The translations under genes were made by a program, and so were the position numbers. Shown here piece by piece: positions 25,501 to 32,824 of a DNA stretch of 32,824 nt. Location: NCBI GenBank assembly GCA_963205105.1, contig CAUJJW010000010.1, positions 1 to 32,824 on the forward strand. The letters are read 5' to 3'. The first letter of the stretch is position 1. Every line of letters begins with the position of its first letter. This stretch comes from Verrucomicrobiota bacterium (GTDB taxonomy: Bacteria; Verrucomicrobiota; Verrucomicrobiia; Limisphaerales; CAIMTB01). The notes beneath the pieces were generated by a model. That model did no database searches, had not been told where the DNA came from, and worked only from the letters and a program-made list of their open reading frames with translations.

Positions 25501-28500
25501 CTACAACAACGTCTTCACCGGTTCGACCGATGACATTCTGGATCTCGACGGAACCGACGCTTGGATCGAGGGAAACATCTTTCTTCACGTGCACCGCAAT
25601 GGTTCGCCGGACAGCGCCGCAGCCGTGTCCGGGGGCAGCAGCGGCGGCGCCACCTCGGAAATCACCCTGCTCGGGAATCTCTTCTTCGACTGCGACAACG
25701 CGGTCACGGCCAAGCAGGGGAACTTCTACACGCTGCTGCACAACACCATCGTCCACATCACCAAAACCGGTGGTGAAGACTTCGGTTCCGGGGTCGTCAA
25801 CCTGCGCGACACCACCCCCGACATCACCACCTTCGGTCGCGGCGCCTACCTCGAAGGCAACATCATCTTCGATGCCGAAGCCCTCGTGCGAAACGAGGAT
25901 CGCCTCCAGTCCACGGTCACGTGGGTTGGCAATCTCCTTCCAATCCCCTGGACGGGCGCCGGCACCAACAACCACGTCCTCGACCCACTGTTCGAACACG
26001 TCCCGTCCGTGTCCGAAGCCGCGTTCGGGAACTGGGACGACGCCCAGGTCCTGCGGCAGTGGTTCAGTCTCCGACCCGGCTCTCCCGCCCGAGCCACCGG
26101 AACACAAGGGCGCGATCTCGGCGGCGTCCAACCGCGCGGCGCCTTCCTCTCCGGCGAACCACCAGCGGTGACCTCGAGCCCCAGCGCCTCCCTCTCCGTC
26201 GGAATCCAACGGTCCGGTTTCAGTATTCCGACGAATGGCTTTCCCCTGGGCTCAGGCTTCACCCACTTCCGCTGGCGCCTCAACGACGGTCCCTGGAGCG
26301 CGGAGACACCCATCGACACCCCCATTTCACTCAGCGACCTGCCGGACGGACCCCAGGTGGTCGAGGTGTCCGCCAGAAACGATGCCGGCACCTACCAGGA
26401 CGATCCTGCCCTCGGGTTGGACGCCGGCCTCACCCGATCCAGGTCCTGGACCGTCGATCGCCAATTCGTTCCGCCTCCATCTGCGCCTTCCGTGCGCATC
26501 AACGAAGTGCTCGCACACAATCGCTCCATCCCGTCACCCGACCCGACTGCTCCGGACCTCATCGAACTTCACAATCCCGGCACCGAAACGGTCGACCTCT
26601 CCGGAATGGGCCTGACTGACAACCTCAACAGCCCTCACAAATACGCATTTCCCCAAGGCACCCGCCTGGAACCGGGCGCCTTCCTGGTCCTGCTCGCCTC
26701 CGCGTCCTCAACAGGATTGCCGGGCTCTGTCGGTTTCGGCCTGAAACAGGAGGGTGACAACCTCTCGCTCTTCGATGCCCCCGAGCGTGGAGGCCGGCTG
26801 TTGGACTCGATTCAGTTCGGCCTTCAACTGCCCGACCTCGCCATCGGCCGCCGCACCGATGGTTCCTGGGGTCTCGTTTCCCCCACGCTCGGCGCCCCCA
26901 ACGTCGCCCTGCCCACCGGCGACCCGCGCCAGGTGCGCCTCAACGAATGGCTCACCGATGCCCAATTCACCGCCGCCAACGACTTCGTCGAACTGTTCAA
27001 TCCCGATCCCCTGCCCGTTGACCTCGATGGCTTCCTGATCTCCGACACCGCGGGGTCGCCGACGAGGTTCACCATCCCGCCCCTCACCTTCATCGCCGGC
27101 CGTGGCCGTGGCGTGTTCATCGCCGATGGCAACCCCCAGCAAGGTCCTCAACACCTCACGTTCCGTCTGTCGTCCGACATGGGCATCATCACCTTCACTG
27201 CTCCGGATCGGACACCGTTGGATGCGGTGGTCTACGGTCCCCAGCGCACCGATGTCTCCCAGGGACGCTCGCCCGATGGTTCCGCCCAGGTGACGGCGTT
27301 CCCGATCCCGACACCGGGCGGAGGCAACCCGGGAGTCGGAACCGGCGAATGCACGGTGTCCACCGTGACCCTGCCGTTGCTGCCGATGGATGCCATCTGG
27401 CGTTACGATCAGAATGCCAACCTCGATGGCACCGGCTGGCACCTGCCTGCCTTCGACGACTCCGCCTGGCCCTCGGGCCCTGCCCTGCTCGCCGTCGAAA
27501 CCAGCACGCTTCCTTCTCCAGGCAAACAAACGGACCTCCTCCTGGGACGAACCACGTACTATTTCCGAACACAGTTTCTGGCCGACACCAACCTCAGCGA
27601 CTTCCAACTCCGACTTTCCATGGTCGTCGACGATGGCGCGCTGGTGTTCCTCAATGGGCGGCCGGTTTGGACCAACGGTCTGAGCAGCGGGACACCATCC
27701 TACGCCACTTCTGCCAGCCGAAACGTCGGCAACGCCATCATCGAAACGATCCTCATTCCCGCGGACGCTGTCGTACCAGGGACCAACGTCGTGGCGGCCG
27801 AGGTGCATCAGGTGAACTCCACCAGCAGCGATGTGGTCTGGGGATTCGCGGCAGAAGCCTTTCGTACCTTCACCAACTGCGCGCCCGGTTCCGTCCCCAC
27901 GCTTGCGTTGAACGAGATTCTCGCCGTGGCCACACCAGGATCCACAACGCCCGGTTTCATCGAGGTAATCAACTTCGGTGACCAACCCGCCTCTCTCGCC
28001 GGCCTGAGTCTGAGCGATGATGCGGATGCCCCGACGAAATGGGCCTTCCCACCCGACACCACACTCGCCCCGGGCCAGGTGCTCTCGATCGCCTGCGATG
28101 CCAGCCAACCCGCCTCCAGTCAGCAGACCGGCTTCGATCTGCCCAGGCTCGGAGGAGCGGTGTTCCTGTTTCAAGACCGCCAGGACGAGCAGGGCCTCGT
28201 CGATGCCGTCCGGTACGGACTCCAGATCTCCGGTTTCTCCATCGGACGGTTCCCTGCCGCCGTGGGTGCATGGAACCTGGCCCAACCCACCCCTGGCGAA
28301 ACCAACCTTCCGACGCCACTCGCCCCATCCTCCACCCTGCGACTCAACGAATGGATGGCCGACCCGGCGGCCGGCAGCGACTGGATCGAACTCCACAACA
28401 CCGCTTCCCAACCGGTTGCTCTGGGTGGGCTTTTTCTGACCGACGATTTCACCGACCCAACCCGTTCACCCATCGCGCCACTCTCGTTCTTGGGAACAGG

Positions 28501-29122
28501 GGCCGACGCGTTCGTTCTCCTGGTCGCCGATGGCAACCCGGCGAACGGCTCGGATCACGTCGGTTTCTCCCTTAAGAAGTCGGGCGAAGCGCTGGCGATC
28601 CTTTCCGCCACGGGCACTCTGGTGGACGGGCTGAACTTCGGTCCCCAACTCACCGGTGTCTCCGAAGGTCGGCTTCCCGATGGCGGCGCTTCCCGGGGTC
28701 CCTTGCCCCGGGCCACCCCGGGAAGTTCCAACCAACCTTCCTCCCAGGACATCGATGGCGACGGGATGACGGACGACTGGGAATGGGAACACTTCCAGAC
28801 ACTGGCACGTGATGGATCAGGAGACTTGGATGGCGATGGCGCCACCGATGGGGCCGAGTTCCTGGCGGGCACCCATCCCACCAACCCTGCCGACGTGCTC
28901 GGCTTCACCGCGATCTCGGTCTCGGGCAGCGTTGTTCTGCAATTCGAAGGCAGGCTGGGGCGTTCCTATTCCGTTCAATTCCGCGACCGCCTGGAGCCGG
29001 GTGCGTCCTGGCAACGGCTTGCGGATGTTCCGACCCAATCGACAACCGGCCCGGTAACGATAACTGATCCTGTTCCAGCGGAAGGGGTTCGATTCTACCG
29101 ACTTCTGCTGACGCCACCCTGA
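22532..29122 (+). CDS. Very large secreted protein with lamin-tail, CotH and beta-helix domains
   Basis: The 2196-residue product has a signal peptide (residues 1-~26, ending AFGQ). In order it shows a first lamin-tail domain (~27-185, FFSEIMYHPAG), a chitobiase-like Ig segment (~205-320), and a CotH kinase-like domain (~332-700) with FVLIPYDMDAVLGRG near 600. A right-handed beta-helix (~800-1190) and four more lamin-tail domains follow, beginning near 1320 (VRINEVLAHN), 1468 (VRLNEWLTD), 1790 (LALNEILAV) and 1936 (LRLNEWMAD). A galactose-binding-like jelly roll lies at ~1620-1780. Thrombospondin type 3-like calcium loops are at ~2073-2120 (DIDGDGMTDDW, DLDGDGATDG), and a terminal module resembles that of the protein at 1-1287. 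CotH-family members phosphorylate proteins, so surface-protein phosphorylation or adhesion is plausible but unproven. Confidence 0.9.
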   Translation: MSSFRTFWRLVVAVFGALLIEHHAFGQGIFFSEIMYHPAGTNVLESWFELENRGTSSISLAGWRLTRGVTFTFPPQASIPAGGHLVVAAHAATFSARHPSVSNVVAGWTGTLSHDGEELRLVDASDNLVESITYAPEGDWAMRKLGDPDAFDLRGWEWFAEHRGLGKSLERVNAGLPNGLGQNWGDSVAEGGTPGLPNSNAETNSAPLLDEVRHSPAVPSSSDPVTITVRLFDESANGLQATVHWRQDGQPVFQNTTLYDDGAHGDGLALDGLFGAVLPPQPHGTLMEFHLTARDADGRERAYPRVEPVGAENRTATLAYQVDDTLHSSDQPLHRLLLTRAEYDYLADRVWNDEPLSDAAVNGTFISTDGVLEGGTTTQVRYLCDFRNRGHGTRLSNPHNFHIGFPKDRPWKNRTGLNLNTQYTHAQQLGSALFRRSGVPMPESRAVQVRINGAQLAKPAQEQFGSYAANDPMDDRFVQRQFPLDAQGNLYRGIRDMLPGVDSDADLAWHGPDFSAYTNAYTKENHAFRNDWSDFIQLLDVLNHAPDATYAQELRAVVNVDQWMRYFAVNTLLDNRENSLGNGQGDDFGLYRGTRDTRFVLIPYDMDAVLGRGTRTETYADGLWRMTNIAVIDRFMKHPEFVPFYFQHLDQLAHSVFSPEQMDPFLDQQVGNYISPLALSNLKAFNASHREYVLSRYPHALTVSHSLPVTGGLPRTSSPTLALQGTANPATTRSLTVQGEPSVWSAWQGTWTAPSVALHPGLNRIEIRAFGLDGSTLETTLLEVVYDDGSVAGSPNSITADTVWTAAGGPYAIDRTLTIASGATLTLEPGVSVYLGPDVDFMVENGGRLIALGSESAPIQFISPPGTSTPWGGVIIRGDAGSPETRLSHVHFAGNGTTCIESLGGTVALDHLRFGTPSEPYVSLDDSSFVVSHCHFPATTDSFEPFHGSGGIKAGGRGIIRHCFFGSSRGYSDIIDFTGGNRPNQPILEFYNNVFTGSTDDILDLDGTDAWIEGNIFLHVHRNGSPDSAAAVSGGSSGGATSEITLLGNLFFDCDNAVTAKQGNFYTLLHNTIVHITKTGGEDFGSGVVNLRDTTPDITTFGRGAYLEGNIIFDAEALVRNEDRLQSTVTWVGNLLPIPWTGAGTNNHVLDPLFEHVPSVSEAAFGNWDDAQVLRQWFSLRPGSPARATGTQGRDLGGVQPRGAFLSGEPPAVTSSPSASLSVGIQRSGFSIPTNGFPLGSGFTHFRWRLNDGPWSAETPIDTPISLSDLPDGPQVVEVSARNDAGTYQDDPALGLDAGLTRSRSWTVDRQFVPPPSAPSVRINEVLAHNRSIPSPDPTAPDLIELHNPGTETVDLSGMGLTDNLNSPHKYAFPQGTRLEPGAFLVLLASASSTGLPGSVGFGLKQEGDNLSLFDAPERGGRLLDSIQFGLQLPDLAIGRRTDGSWGLVSPTLGAPNVALPTGDPRQVRLNEWLTDAQFTAANDFVELFNPDPLPVDLDGFLISDTAGSPTRFTIPPLTFIAGRGRGVFIADGNPQQGPQHLTFRLSSDMGIITFTAPDRTPLDAVVYGPQRTDVSQGRSPDGSAQVTAFPIPTPGGGNPGVGTGECTVSTVTLPLLPMDAIWRYDQNANLDGTGWHLPAFDDSAWPSGPALLAVETSTLPSPGKQTDLLLGRTTYYFRTQFLADTNLSDFQLRLSMVVDDGALVFLNGRPVWTNGLSSGTPSYATSASRNVGNAIIETILIPADAVVPGTNVVAAEVHQVNSTSSDVVWGFAAEAFRTFTNCAPGSVPTLALNEILAVATPGSTTPGFIEVINFGDQPASLAGLSLSDDADAPTKWAFPPDTTLAPGQVLSIACDASQPASSQQTGFDLPRLGGAVFLFQDRQDEQGLVDAVRYGLQISGFSIGRFPAAVGAWNLAQPTPGETNLPTPLAPSSTLRLNEWMADPAAGSDWIELHNTASQPVALGGLFLTDDFTDPTRSPIAPLSFLGTGADAFVLLVADGNPANGSDHVGFSLKKSGEALAILSATGTLVDGLNFGPQLTGVSEGRLPDGGASRGPLPRATPGSSNQPSSQDIDGDGMTDDWEWEHFQTLARDGSGDLDGDGATDGAEFLAGTHPTNPADVLGFTAISVSGSVVLQFEGRLGRSYSVQFRDRLEPGASWQRLADVPTQSTTGPVTITDPVPAEGVRFYRLLLTPP

Positions 29123-29123
29123 G

Positions 29124-29148
29124 CCCAACGCGGACTGCGCCGCGTGGG
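29124..29148 (+). terminator. GC-rich hairpin after the giant exoprotein gene
   Basis: CCCAACGCGG-ACTGCG-CCGCGTGGG pairs with one bulged A directly after the stop codon at 29120-29122. No T-tract follows, so it may be a transcript-stabilising hairpin rather than an intrinsic terminator. Confidence 0.35.
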
Positions 29149-29219
29149 AATGACTCCCGCGCGGTGAGATATCGCAGCTTGCAGCTCATGGACTGCATGA
29201 GGAACCTCAGGCAGTTGCC

Positions 29220-29969
29220 ATGGAGATCGCGTCCACCCCACCCACTCCGCCGTCGCCACCATCTCCGGCATCGGCTCATCCGCCCCGGCGGGAGAACATC
29301 TGGATCAACCTGCTCTGCAACGCGGTGTTCCCCGCGGTCATCCTGACCACCATGAGCAAGGAGCATCGCCTGGGCCCCATGTGGGCCTTGGTGCTCGCGA
29401 TCAGCCTCCCTCTCGGCTACGGGGTCTACGACCTCGTCACCCGCAAGAAGTGGAACATCTTCTCGGTCCTGGGAGTCGTCAGCACCGCCCTCACCGGCGG
29501 CCTCGGGCTCTTCAAGTTGTCCAGCTTCTGGTTCGCGGTGAAGGAAGCCGCGGTCCCGCTCGTTCTTGGAGCCGCGCTCCCCATCTCCCAACGGGCAGGC
29601 CAACCCCTGGTCAAGGCAATCGTCTGCAACGATCAGATCCTGAACATGCCCAAGGTCGAGGCCGCTCTTGCCTCCGCCAACGCCAACGACGCCTTCGACC
29701 GTCTCCTGGCCCAGGTCGGCTGGATCATCGCCGGCTCCTTTGTCCTCAGTTCCGCCCTCAATTTCGTCCTCGCCCTCTGGATCCTCAAAAGCCCGTCCGG
29801 AACACCTGAATTCTCCGAACAACTGGGACGCCTCACCGCACTCAGTTACCCCGTCATCACGCTCCCTTGCATGGTCGTGATGTTTTTCGGCATGTGGAAG
29901 CTGCTCACCGGCCTGGAACGGCTCACCGGCCTCAAGGGCGACGAGTTGTTCCATTCCAAAGGCAAATAA
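29220..29969 (+). CDS. VC0807-like integral membrane protein
   Basis: The 249-residue protein begins with a Pro/Ser-rich cytoplasmic-looking tail of ~25 residues. About six hydrophobic segments follow: WINLLCNAVFPAVILTTM, ALVLAISLPLGYGVYDLV, IFSVLGVVSTALTGGLGLF, then AVPLVLGAALPIS, and two near the C terminus. LGP..AL..A...P.GYG.YD, followed by K.N..S.LG..S..LTGG.G, is characteristic of the VC0807 family of uncharacterised inner-membrane proteins. No transport substrate is known to me. It lies 57 bases upstream of an MntR-like regulator gene, which hints at, but does not show, a metal-related role. Confidence 0.75.
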   Translation: MEIASTPPTPPSPPSPASAHPPRRENIWINLLCNAVFPAVILTTMSKEHRLGPMWALVLAISLPLGYGVYDLVTRKKWNIFSVLGVVSTALTGGLGLFKLSSFWFAVKEAAVPLVLGAALPISQRAGQPLVKAIVCNDQILNMPKVEAALASANANDAFDRLLAQVGWIIAGSFVLSSALNFVLALWILKSPSGTPEFSEQLGRLTALSYPVITLPCMVVMFFGMWKLLTGLERLTGLKGDELFHSKGK

Positions 29970-30026
29970 GCCGGATACCCCCCAAGGGTTGACAGGCCGG
30001 AGGCCGATAACGTCCCATCCTTCCCG

Positions 30027-30494
30027 ATGCCGCCTGCCGCTCAGCGCTCCCGGCGTTCCACCGCCCGCCAACGCGCCGAGGACCAAGCCTCGGTCCACCG
30101 ACTCACCCGGCAGCAGAACCGTGCCGAGATCGCCGAGGACTACGTCGAGGCCATCGCCGACCTCATCGAAGCCAGCGGCGAAGCCCGTGCCGTCGATGTC
30201 GCGCGCAGGCTCGGGGTCTCCCATGTGACGGTGCTGCAAACCGTGCGTCGACTTCAGCGGGACGGCCTCGTCACCACTCAGCCGTATCGTTCCATCTTCC
30301 TGACGCCCGAAGGCCGACGGCTGGCCGAGCACTCCCGCCACCGGCACCGCGTGGTCACCGCATTCCTCGAATCCGTCGGCGTACCCACCGCCGCAGCCCG
30401 TGCGGATGCCGAAGGCATCGAGCATCATGTCAGCGCAGAAACCCTGGCTGCTTTTGAGCGTTTCCTGGCCCAACACCCCGCCGCCACCCCGTAG
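30027..30494 (+). CDS. mntR: MntR-like manganese-responsive transcriptional regulator
   Basis: MntR represses manganese uptake or activates efflux genes when Mn2+ is bound. The 155-residue product has a basic N-terminal tail (~1-25), a DtxR-type winged helix (~32-95, RAVDVARRLGVSHVTVLQTVRRLQRDGLV) and the metal-binding dimerisation helices. Ligand positions align with those of B. subtilis MntR: Asp38 and Glu41 (AEDYVEAI), His107, and Glu129, Glu132, His133 (AEGIEHH). It lacks the C-terminal SH3-like domain of DtxR/IdeR, as expected for MntR. No Mn2+ transporter gene (mntH or mntP type) is recognisable in the window. It is probably co-oriented with, but independent of, the respiratory/Fe-S genes downstream. 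Confidence 0.88.
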   Translation: MPPAAQRSRRSTARQRAEDQASVHRLTRQQNRAEIAEDYVEAIADLIEASGEARAVDVARRLGVSHVTVLQTVRRLQRDGLVTTQPYRSIFLTPEGRRLAEHSRHRHRVVTAFLESVGVPTAAARADAEGIEHHVSAETLAAFERFLAQHPAATP

Positions 30495-30571
30495 GACCTG
30501 GCTCCACCCAAGCCTAGGCCTTTTGATCCCGGTCAACGCGCGCGTCGCCCCTTCCAGGCACCCTGCTGGAG

Positions 30572-30799
30572 ATGAGCACGCCCGTCATGGTCCTCGATAC
30601 CCGGGGCCTCGCGCCGCCCGAGCCGATGGTCCTGATTCTTGAAGCACTCTCCACCCTGCCGTCCGGGACCGTACTCCACGCCCGCACCGACCGGCGACCG
30701 ATGCATCTTTATCCCATGATCGAGGAACGCGGTTTTCGCGGCGAAACGACACCCGCGCCGGACCAAGGCTTCATCACGGTCTTCCTCCGGAATGCATGA
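30572..30799 (+). CDS. DUF2249 (TusA-like) small protein
   Basis: The 75-residue protein matches the DUF2249 pattern: LDTRGLAPPEPMVLILEAL, then LPSGTVLHARTDRRPMHLYPMIEERGF. The fold resembles TusA/SirA, but the conserved sulfur-carrying Cys-Pro of TusA is replaced by Pro-Pro, so it is unlikely to carry sulfur. DUF2249 genes often accompany nitric-oxide or microaerobic respiration and Fe-S genes. That fits the overlap of its end with the heme-copper-oxidase-like gene (start 30792, stop 30799) and the DUF59 gene further downstream. Confidence 0.85.
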   Translation: MSTPVMVLDTRGLAPPEPMVLILEALSTLPSGTVLHARTDRRPMHLYPMIEERGFRGETTPAPDQGFITVFLRNA

Positions 30800-32255
30800 A
30801 CCATCGCTCCTGCAAGCCGTCGTGCCCCGCCCGGCCATGAATGCGACCACCTCCCAACCCGCCGGCCCCAAACCGGCATTCGCCAACGCACCGGATGTCA
30901 CCATCCCTCTGCGGTTCATGGTCGTCGGGGTCATCAGCCTGCTCCTCTCCGTCATCATCCTCGTTGCCCATCCCGAGGTGCTCACCAGTTACCACTACAA
31001 CCAACACGTCGTCGCCATCACCCACCTGTTGGTCCTTGGCTTTGGCTTGTCCGTCGTCACCGGCGCCATGTACCAGCTCGTGCCCGTCGTCCTCGAAACC
31101 CGACTCCACAGCGAGCGCCTCGCCCGCTGGCACTTTCCCATCCACCTCGTCAGCGTCGCCGGCATGGTCTGGATGTTCTGGATCTGGGATATGAAGCAGG
31201 TCGGACACTTCGGATCCGGCCTCGCCGTCGGCGTCGGTCTGTTCGTCTGGAATCTCGTCCGCACCCTCCGGCAGGTCCGCGGCTGGACCGTCATCTCCTT
31301 CGGCATCGCTTCCACCGTGTTCTGGCTGGTGGCGGTCATCGTCGCCGGCCTCGCCGTGTCCGCCGGCAAGAGCACCTACGAACTCGTCGGCCGCCCGGAT
31401 GTGTCACCGCTGCTCGCCCTTCCGCTGGCCGGCCTGAAGGCCACCGCCGATTTCCTGTCCCGATTCGAACCTCTCGCCGTCATGCACGCCCACGCGCACC
31501 TCGGCGTGCTCGGTGTCTTTATCCTCCTGATCATCGGCGTCGGTTATCGCCTCGTCCCGATGTTCCTGATTTCAGACATCCAGAATCCCCGACGTGCCTG
31601 GGCCTCCCTCTGGATTCTCAACATCGGTCTCGCCGCCACCTTCCTCACCATCCTCCTCCAGCACCCCTGGAAACCGGTCGCCGCACTCGTCGTCATCGCC
31701 GGCCTCGCCCTCTACGGCGCCGAACTCTTCGCCATCGTGCGCGCCCGGCGTCGACGTTCCCTCGATTGGGGGCTGCGCGGGTTCCTGGCTTCCCAGGCCC
31801 TGCTCATCCCCGTGGCCTTGCTCGGCCTCGCACTCGCCCGACCCGGACTGGTACTGACCGAGGCCGTCGGCCAACTGGAGAACACCTACGGCTTTCTCGC
31901 GCTGTTCGGTGTCGTCGCCTTCGCAATCCTCGGCATGCTCTACAAGATCCTCCCGTTTCTGGTCTGGTTCGTCGCCTACGGCCGCGAGGTGGGCCGGGCC
32001 AGGACCCCGGCCTTGCATGAGATGTACTCCACCCCGCTTCAAATCACCGGACTGGGCTTCTGGGTCGCAGGACTGACCCTCGGCGTCGCCGCCATCCTGC
32101 TCGCCAACACCACGTTGTCCCGCCTGACCGCGCTGCTCCTCCTCCTCAGTCTCCTCCTGTTCCTGGTCAATGCCGGGCGCATCCTGTCGCACCTGGTCCG
32201 ACCCCGGACCCAACCTTTCTCCCGCCCCAACCACCCCGTGTTGTCCACGCTATGA
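30792..32255 (+). CDS. Heme-copper oxidase subunit I-like membrane protein
   Basis: The product is 487 residues from the ATG at 30792, which overlaps the previous gene by 8 bases, or 472 from the ATG at 30837. About twelve membrane segments are visible. Histidines sit in oxidase-like positions: YHYNQHVVAITHLLVLGFG (His68, His72, His78), WHFPIH (His114, His118) and MHAHAHLGVLG (His232, His234, His236). GAMYQLVPVVLE and GVGYRLVPMFL recall NnrS, NorB and cbb3 subunit I relatives. No subunit II, cytochrome c or NorC gene is next to it, so catalytic oxidase activity cannot be claimed. A heme-binding or NO-related membrane protein is an alternative. Its stop overlaps the next start (ATGA). Confidence 0.7.
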   Translation: MHEPSLLQAVVPRPAMNATTSQPAGPKPAFANAPDVTIPLRFMVVGVISLLLSVIILVAHPEVLTSYHYNQHVVAITHLLVLGFGLSVVTGAMYQLVPVVLETRLHSERLARWHFPIHLVSVAGMVWMFWIWDMKQVGHFGSGLAVGVGLFVWNLVRTLRQVRGWTVISFGIASTVFWLVAVIVAGLAVSAGKSTYELVGRPDVSPLLALPLAGLKATADFLSRFEPLAVMHAHAHLGVLGVFILLIIGVGYRLVPMFLISDIQNPRRAWASLWILNIGLAATFLTILLQHPWKPVAALVVIAGLALYGAELFAIVRARRRRSLDWGLRGFLASQALLIPVALLGLALARPGLVLTEAVGQLENTYGFLALFGVVAFAILGMLYKILPFLVWFVAYGREVGRARTPALHEMYSTPLQITGLGFWVAGLTLGVAAILLANTTLSRLTALLLLLSLLLFLVNAGRILSHLVRPRTQPFSRPNHPVLSTL

Positions 32256-32599
32256 ACACTGGCTTCTCGTCCCTCCAGGATCCCGGGGTTCCGCCTCATT
32301 CCCCGTTTGAAGCGTCCCTTTGGGAGGCCCTCCGACAGGTGATCGATCCGGAACTGGGCATCAACATTGTCGACCTGGGACTCGTGTACCGAGTCACCTC
32401 CGAAGCCGGTGTCGTCACCGTCGTCATGACGGTCACCACCCCCGGCTGCCCGATGGAGCATAGCCTCGTGTTCGGAGTCGAAACCACCGTGCTCGCCACC
32501 CCAGGCGTCCAGGGAGTGCAGGTGGAGGTCGTCCACGAACCCCGCTGGGAACCCAGCAGGATGACACCCGAGGCAAGAGCCCAGGCCGGCATTCGGTAG
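32252..32599 (+). CDS. MIP18/DUF59 metal-sulfur cluster assembly factor (SufT-like)
   Basis: The 115-residue protein carries the MIP18 signature DPELGINIVDLGLVY (32-46) and the conserved reactive Cys66 in TTPGCPMEH. Members assist maturation of Fe-S proteins. The ATG at 32252 overlaps the membrane protein stop by four bases (ATGA), so translation is coupled. Together with the DUF2249 gene this makes a three-gene unit that probably services a redox membrane protein. A large hairpin repeat starts right after the stop codon. Confidence 0.88.
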   Translation: MNTGFSSLQDPGVPPHSPFEASLWEALRQVIDPELGINIVDLGLVYRVTSEAGVVTVVMTVTTPGCPMEHSLVFGVETTVLATPGVQGVQVEVVHEPRWEPSRMTPEARAQAGIR

Positions 32600-32743
32600 G
32601 GGGTGGAGAGTGGGAGTGGGAGTGGGACGGGTGAGACCTGTAGGACCTGTAGGACCTGTGGGACCTGTGGGATCCCGATTCTTCTCACAGGTCCTACAGG
32701 TCTCACACGTCCCACTGGTCCCACTCCCCTCTCCCACTCCCCC
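32600..32743. repeat. Hairpin repeat with 9-bp-periodic inverted arrays
   Basis: The left arm has GTGGGA-type hexamers (32604-32628) and four 9-bp units GACCTGTAG/GACCTGTGG (32635-32670). The right arm is their approximate reverse complement: CACAGGTCCTACAGGTC (from 32686), then CCCACT-type hexamers up to ~32743. The whole can fold into one long stem. It is non-coding and may act as a transcript end for the upstream operon. Confidence 0.65.
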
Positions 32744-32744
32744 T

Positions 32745-32824
<80 letters not shown>

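Noticed and set aside
26708..28411. 567-codon minus-strand open frame
   Set aside because: It is antisense to the giant exoprotein; Gly/Arg-rich shadow sequence.
29988..30010. TTGACA upstream of mntR as a promoter -35 box
   Set aside because: No acceptable -10 hexamer lies 16-18 bases downstream; the only TA-rich stretch (TAACGT) is 13 bases away.
28905..30536. 543-codon minus-strand open frame
   Set aside because: It is antisense to the VC0807-like and mntR genes, both well supported on the plus strand.

Overview
The window is high-GC bacterial DNA that looks like a member of the Verrucomicrobiota (Limisphaerales/Pedosphaera-like). Signs are Tat-exported Gfo/Idh/MocA oxidoreductases paired with xylose-isomerase-like TIM barrels, a pseudopilin with an H-X9-DG-type tail, an ECF-like sigma factor beside a Ser/Thr kinase with WD40 repeats, delta-60 repeat and lamin-tail/CotH secreted proteins, and small dispersed hairpin repeats. 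The lineage is inferred from gene content, not from a marker gene. The right end (poly-C tracts) looks like a degraded contig end.

Layout. 1-1287: 3' part of a delta-60 repeat secreted protein. 1288-2582: mobile-element debris, namely a 242-bp inverted-repeat cassette with a tiny helix-turn-helix ORF, a truncated tyrosine recombinase, and the tRNA-Val(CAC) it abuts. 2752-3918: secreted esterase. 4024-9206 (minus): an SOS mutagenesis cassette of lexA followed by one 1513-codon gene that fuses a Y-family polymerase (DinB type) to a DnaE2-type PolIII alpha subunit. A promoter and a palindromic operator can be read directly upstream of lexA. 9282-12112 (minus): Nudix hydrolase, Gfo/Idh/MocA oxidoreductase and sugar isomerase/epimerase. 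12471-13289: pseudopilin. 13303-15883 (minus): translationally coupled 2-keto-3-deoxy-galactonate kinase, KDPG/KDPGal-type aldolase and an exported SnoaL-like protein. 16202-18413: second exported isomerase plus Gfo/Idh/MocA pair. 18479-22417: sigma factor and WD40 kinase. 22532-29122: a 2196-residue lamin-tail/CotH/beta-helix exoprotein. 29220-32599: VC0807-like membrane protein, MntR, DUF2249 protein, heme-copper-oxidase-like membrane protein and MIP18/SufT-like Fe-S factor.

How it fits together. The middle of the window is a sugar-acid and oxidised-carbohydrate catabolic neighbourhood (oxidoreductases, epimerases, KDGal kinase, aldolase) beside sensing (sigma/kinase) and surface/secretion genes. 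The SOS cassette is separate and probably LexA-controlled.

The strongest leads are the DinB::DnaE2 fusion, a palindromic repeat inserted in frame in that gene's linker, and a pair of ~170-180-bp MITE-like elements with matching terminal inverted repeats and recognisable 7-bp target duplications. Each MITE-like copy sits in a divergent promoter region. A third hairpin with the same 9-bp-periodic architecture lies at the right end.
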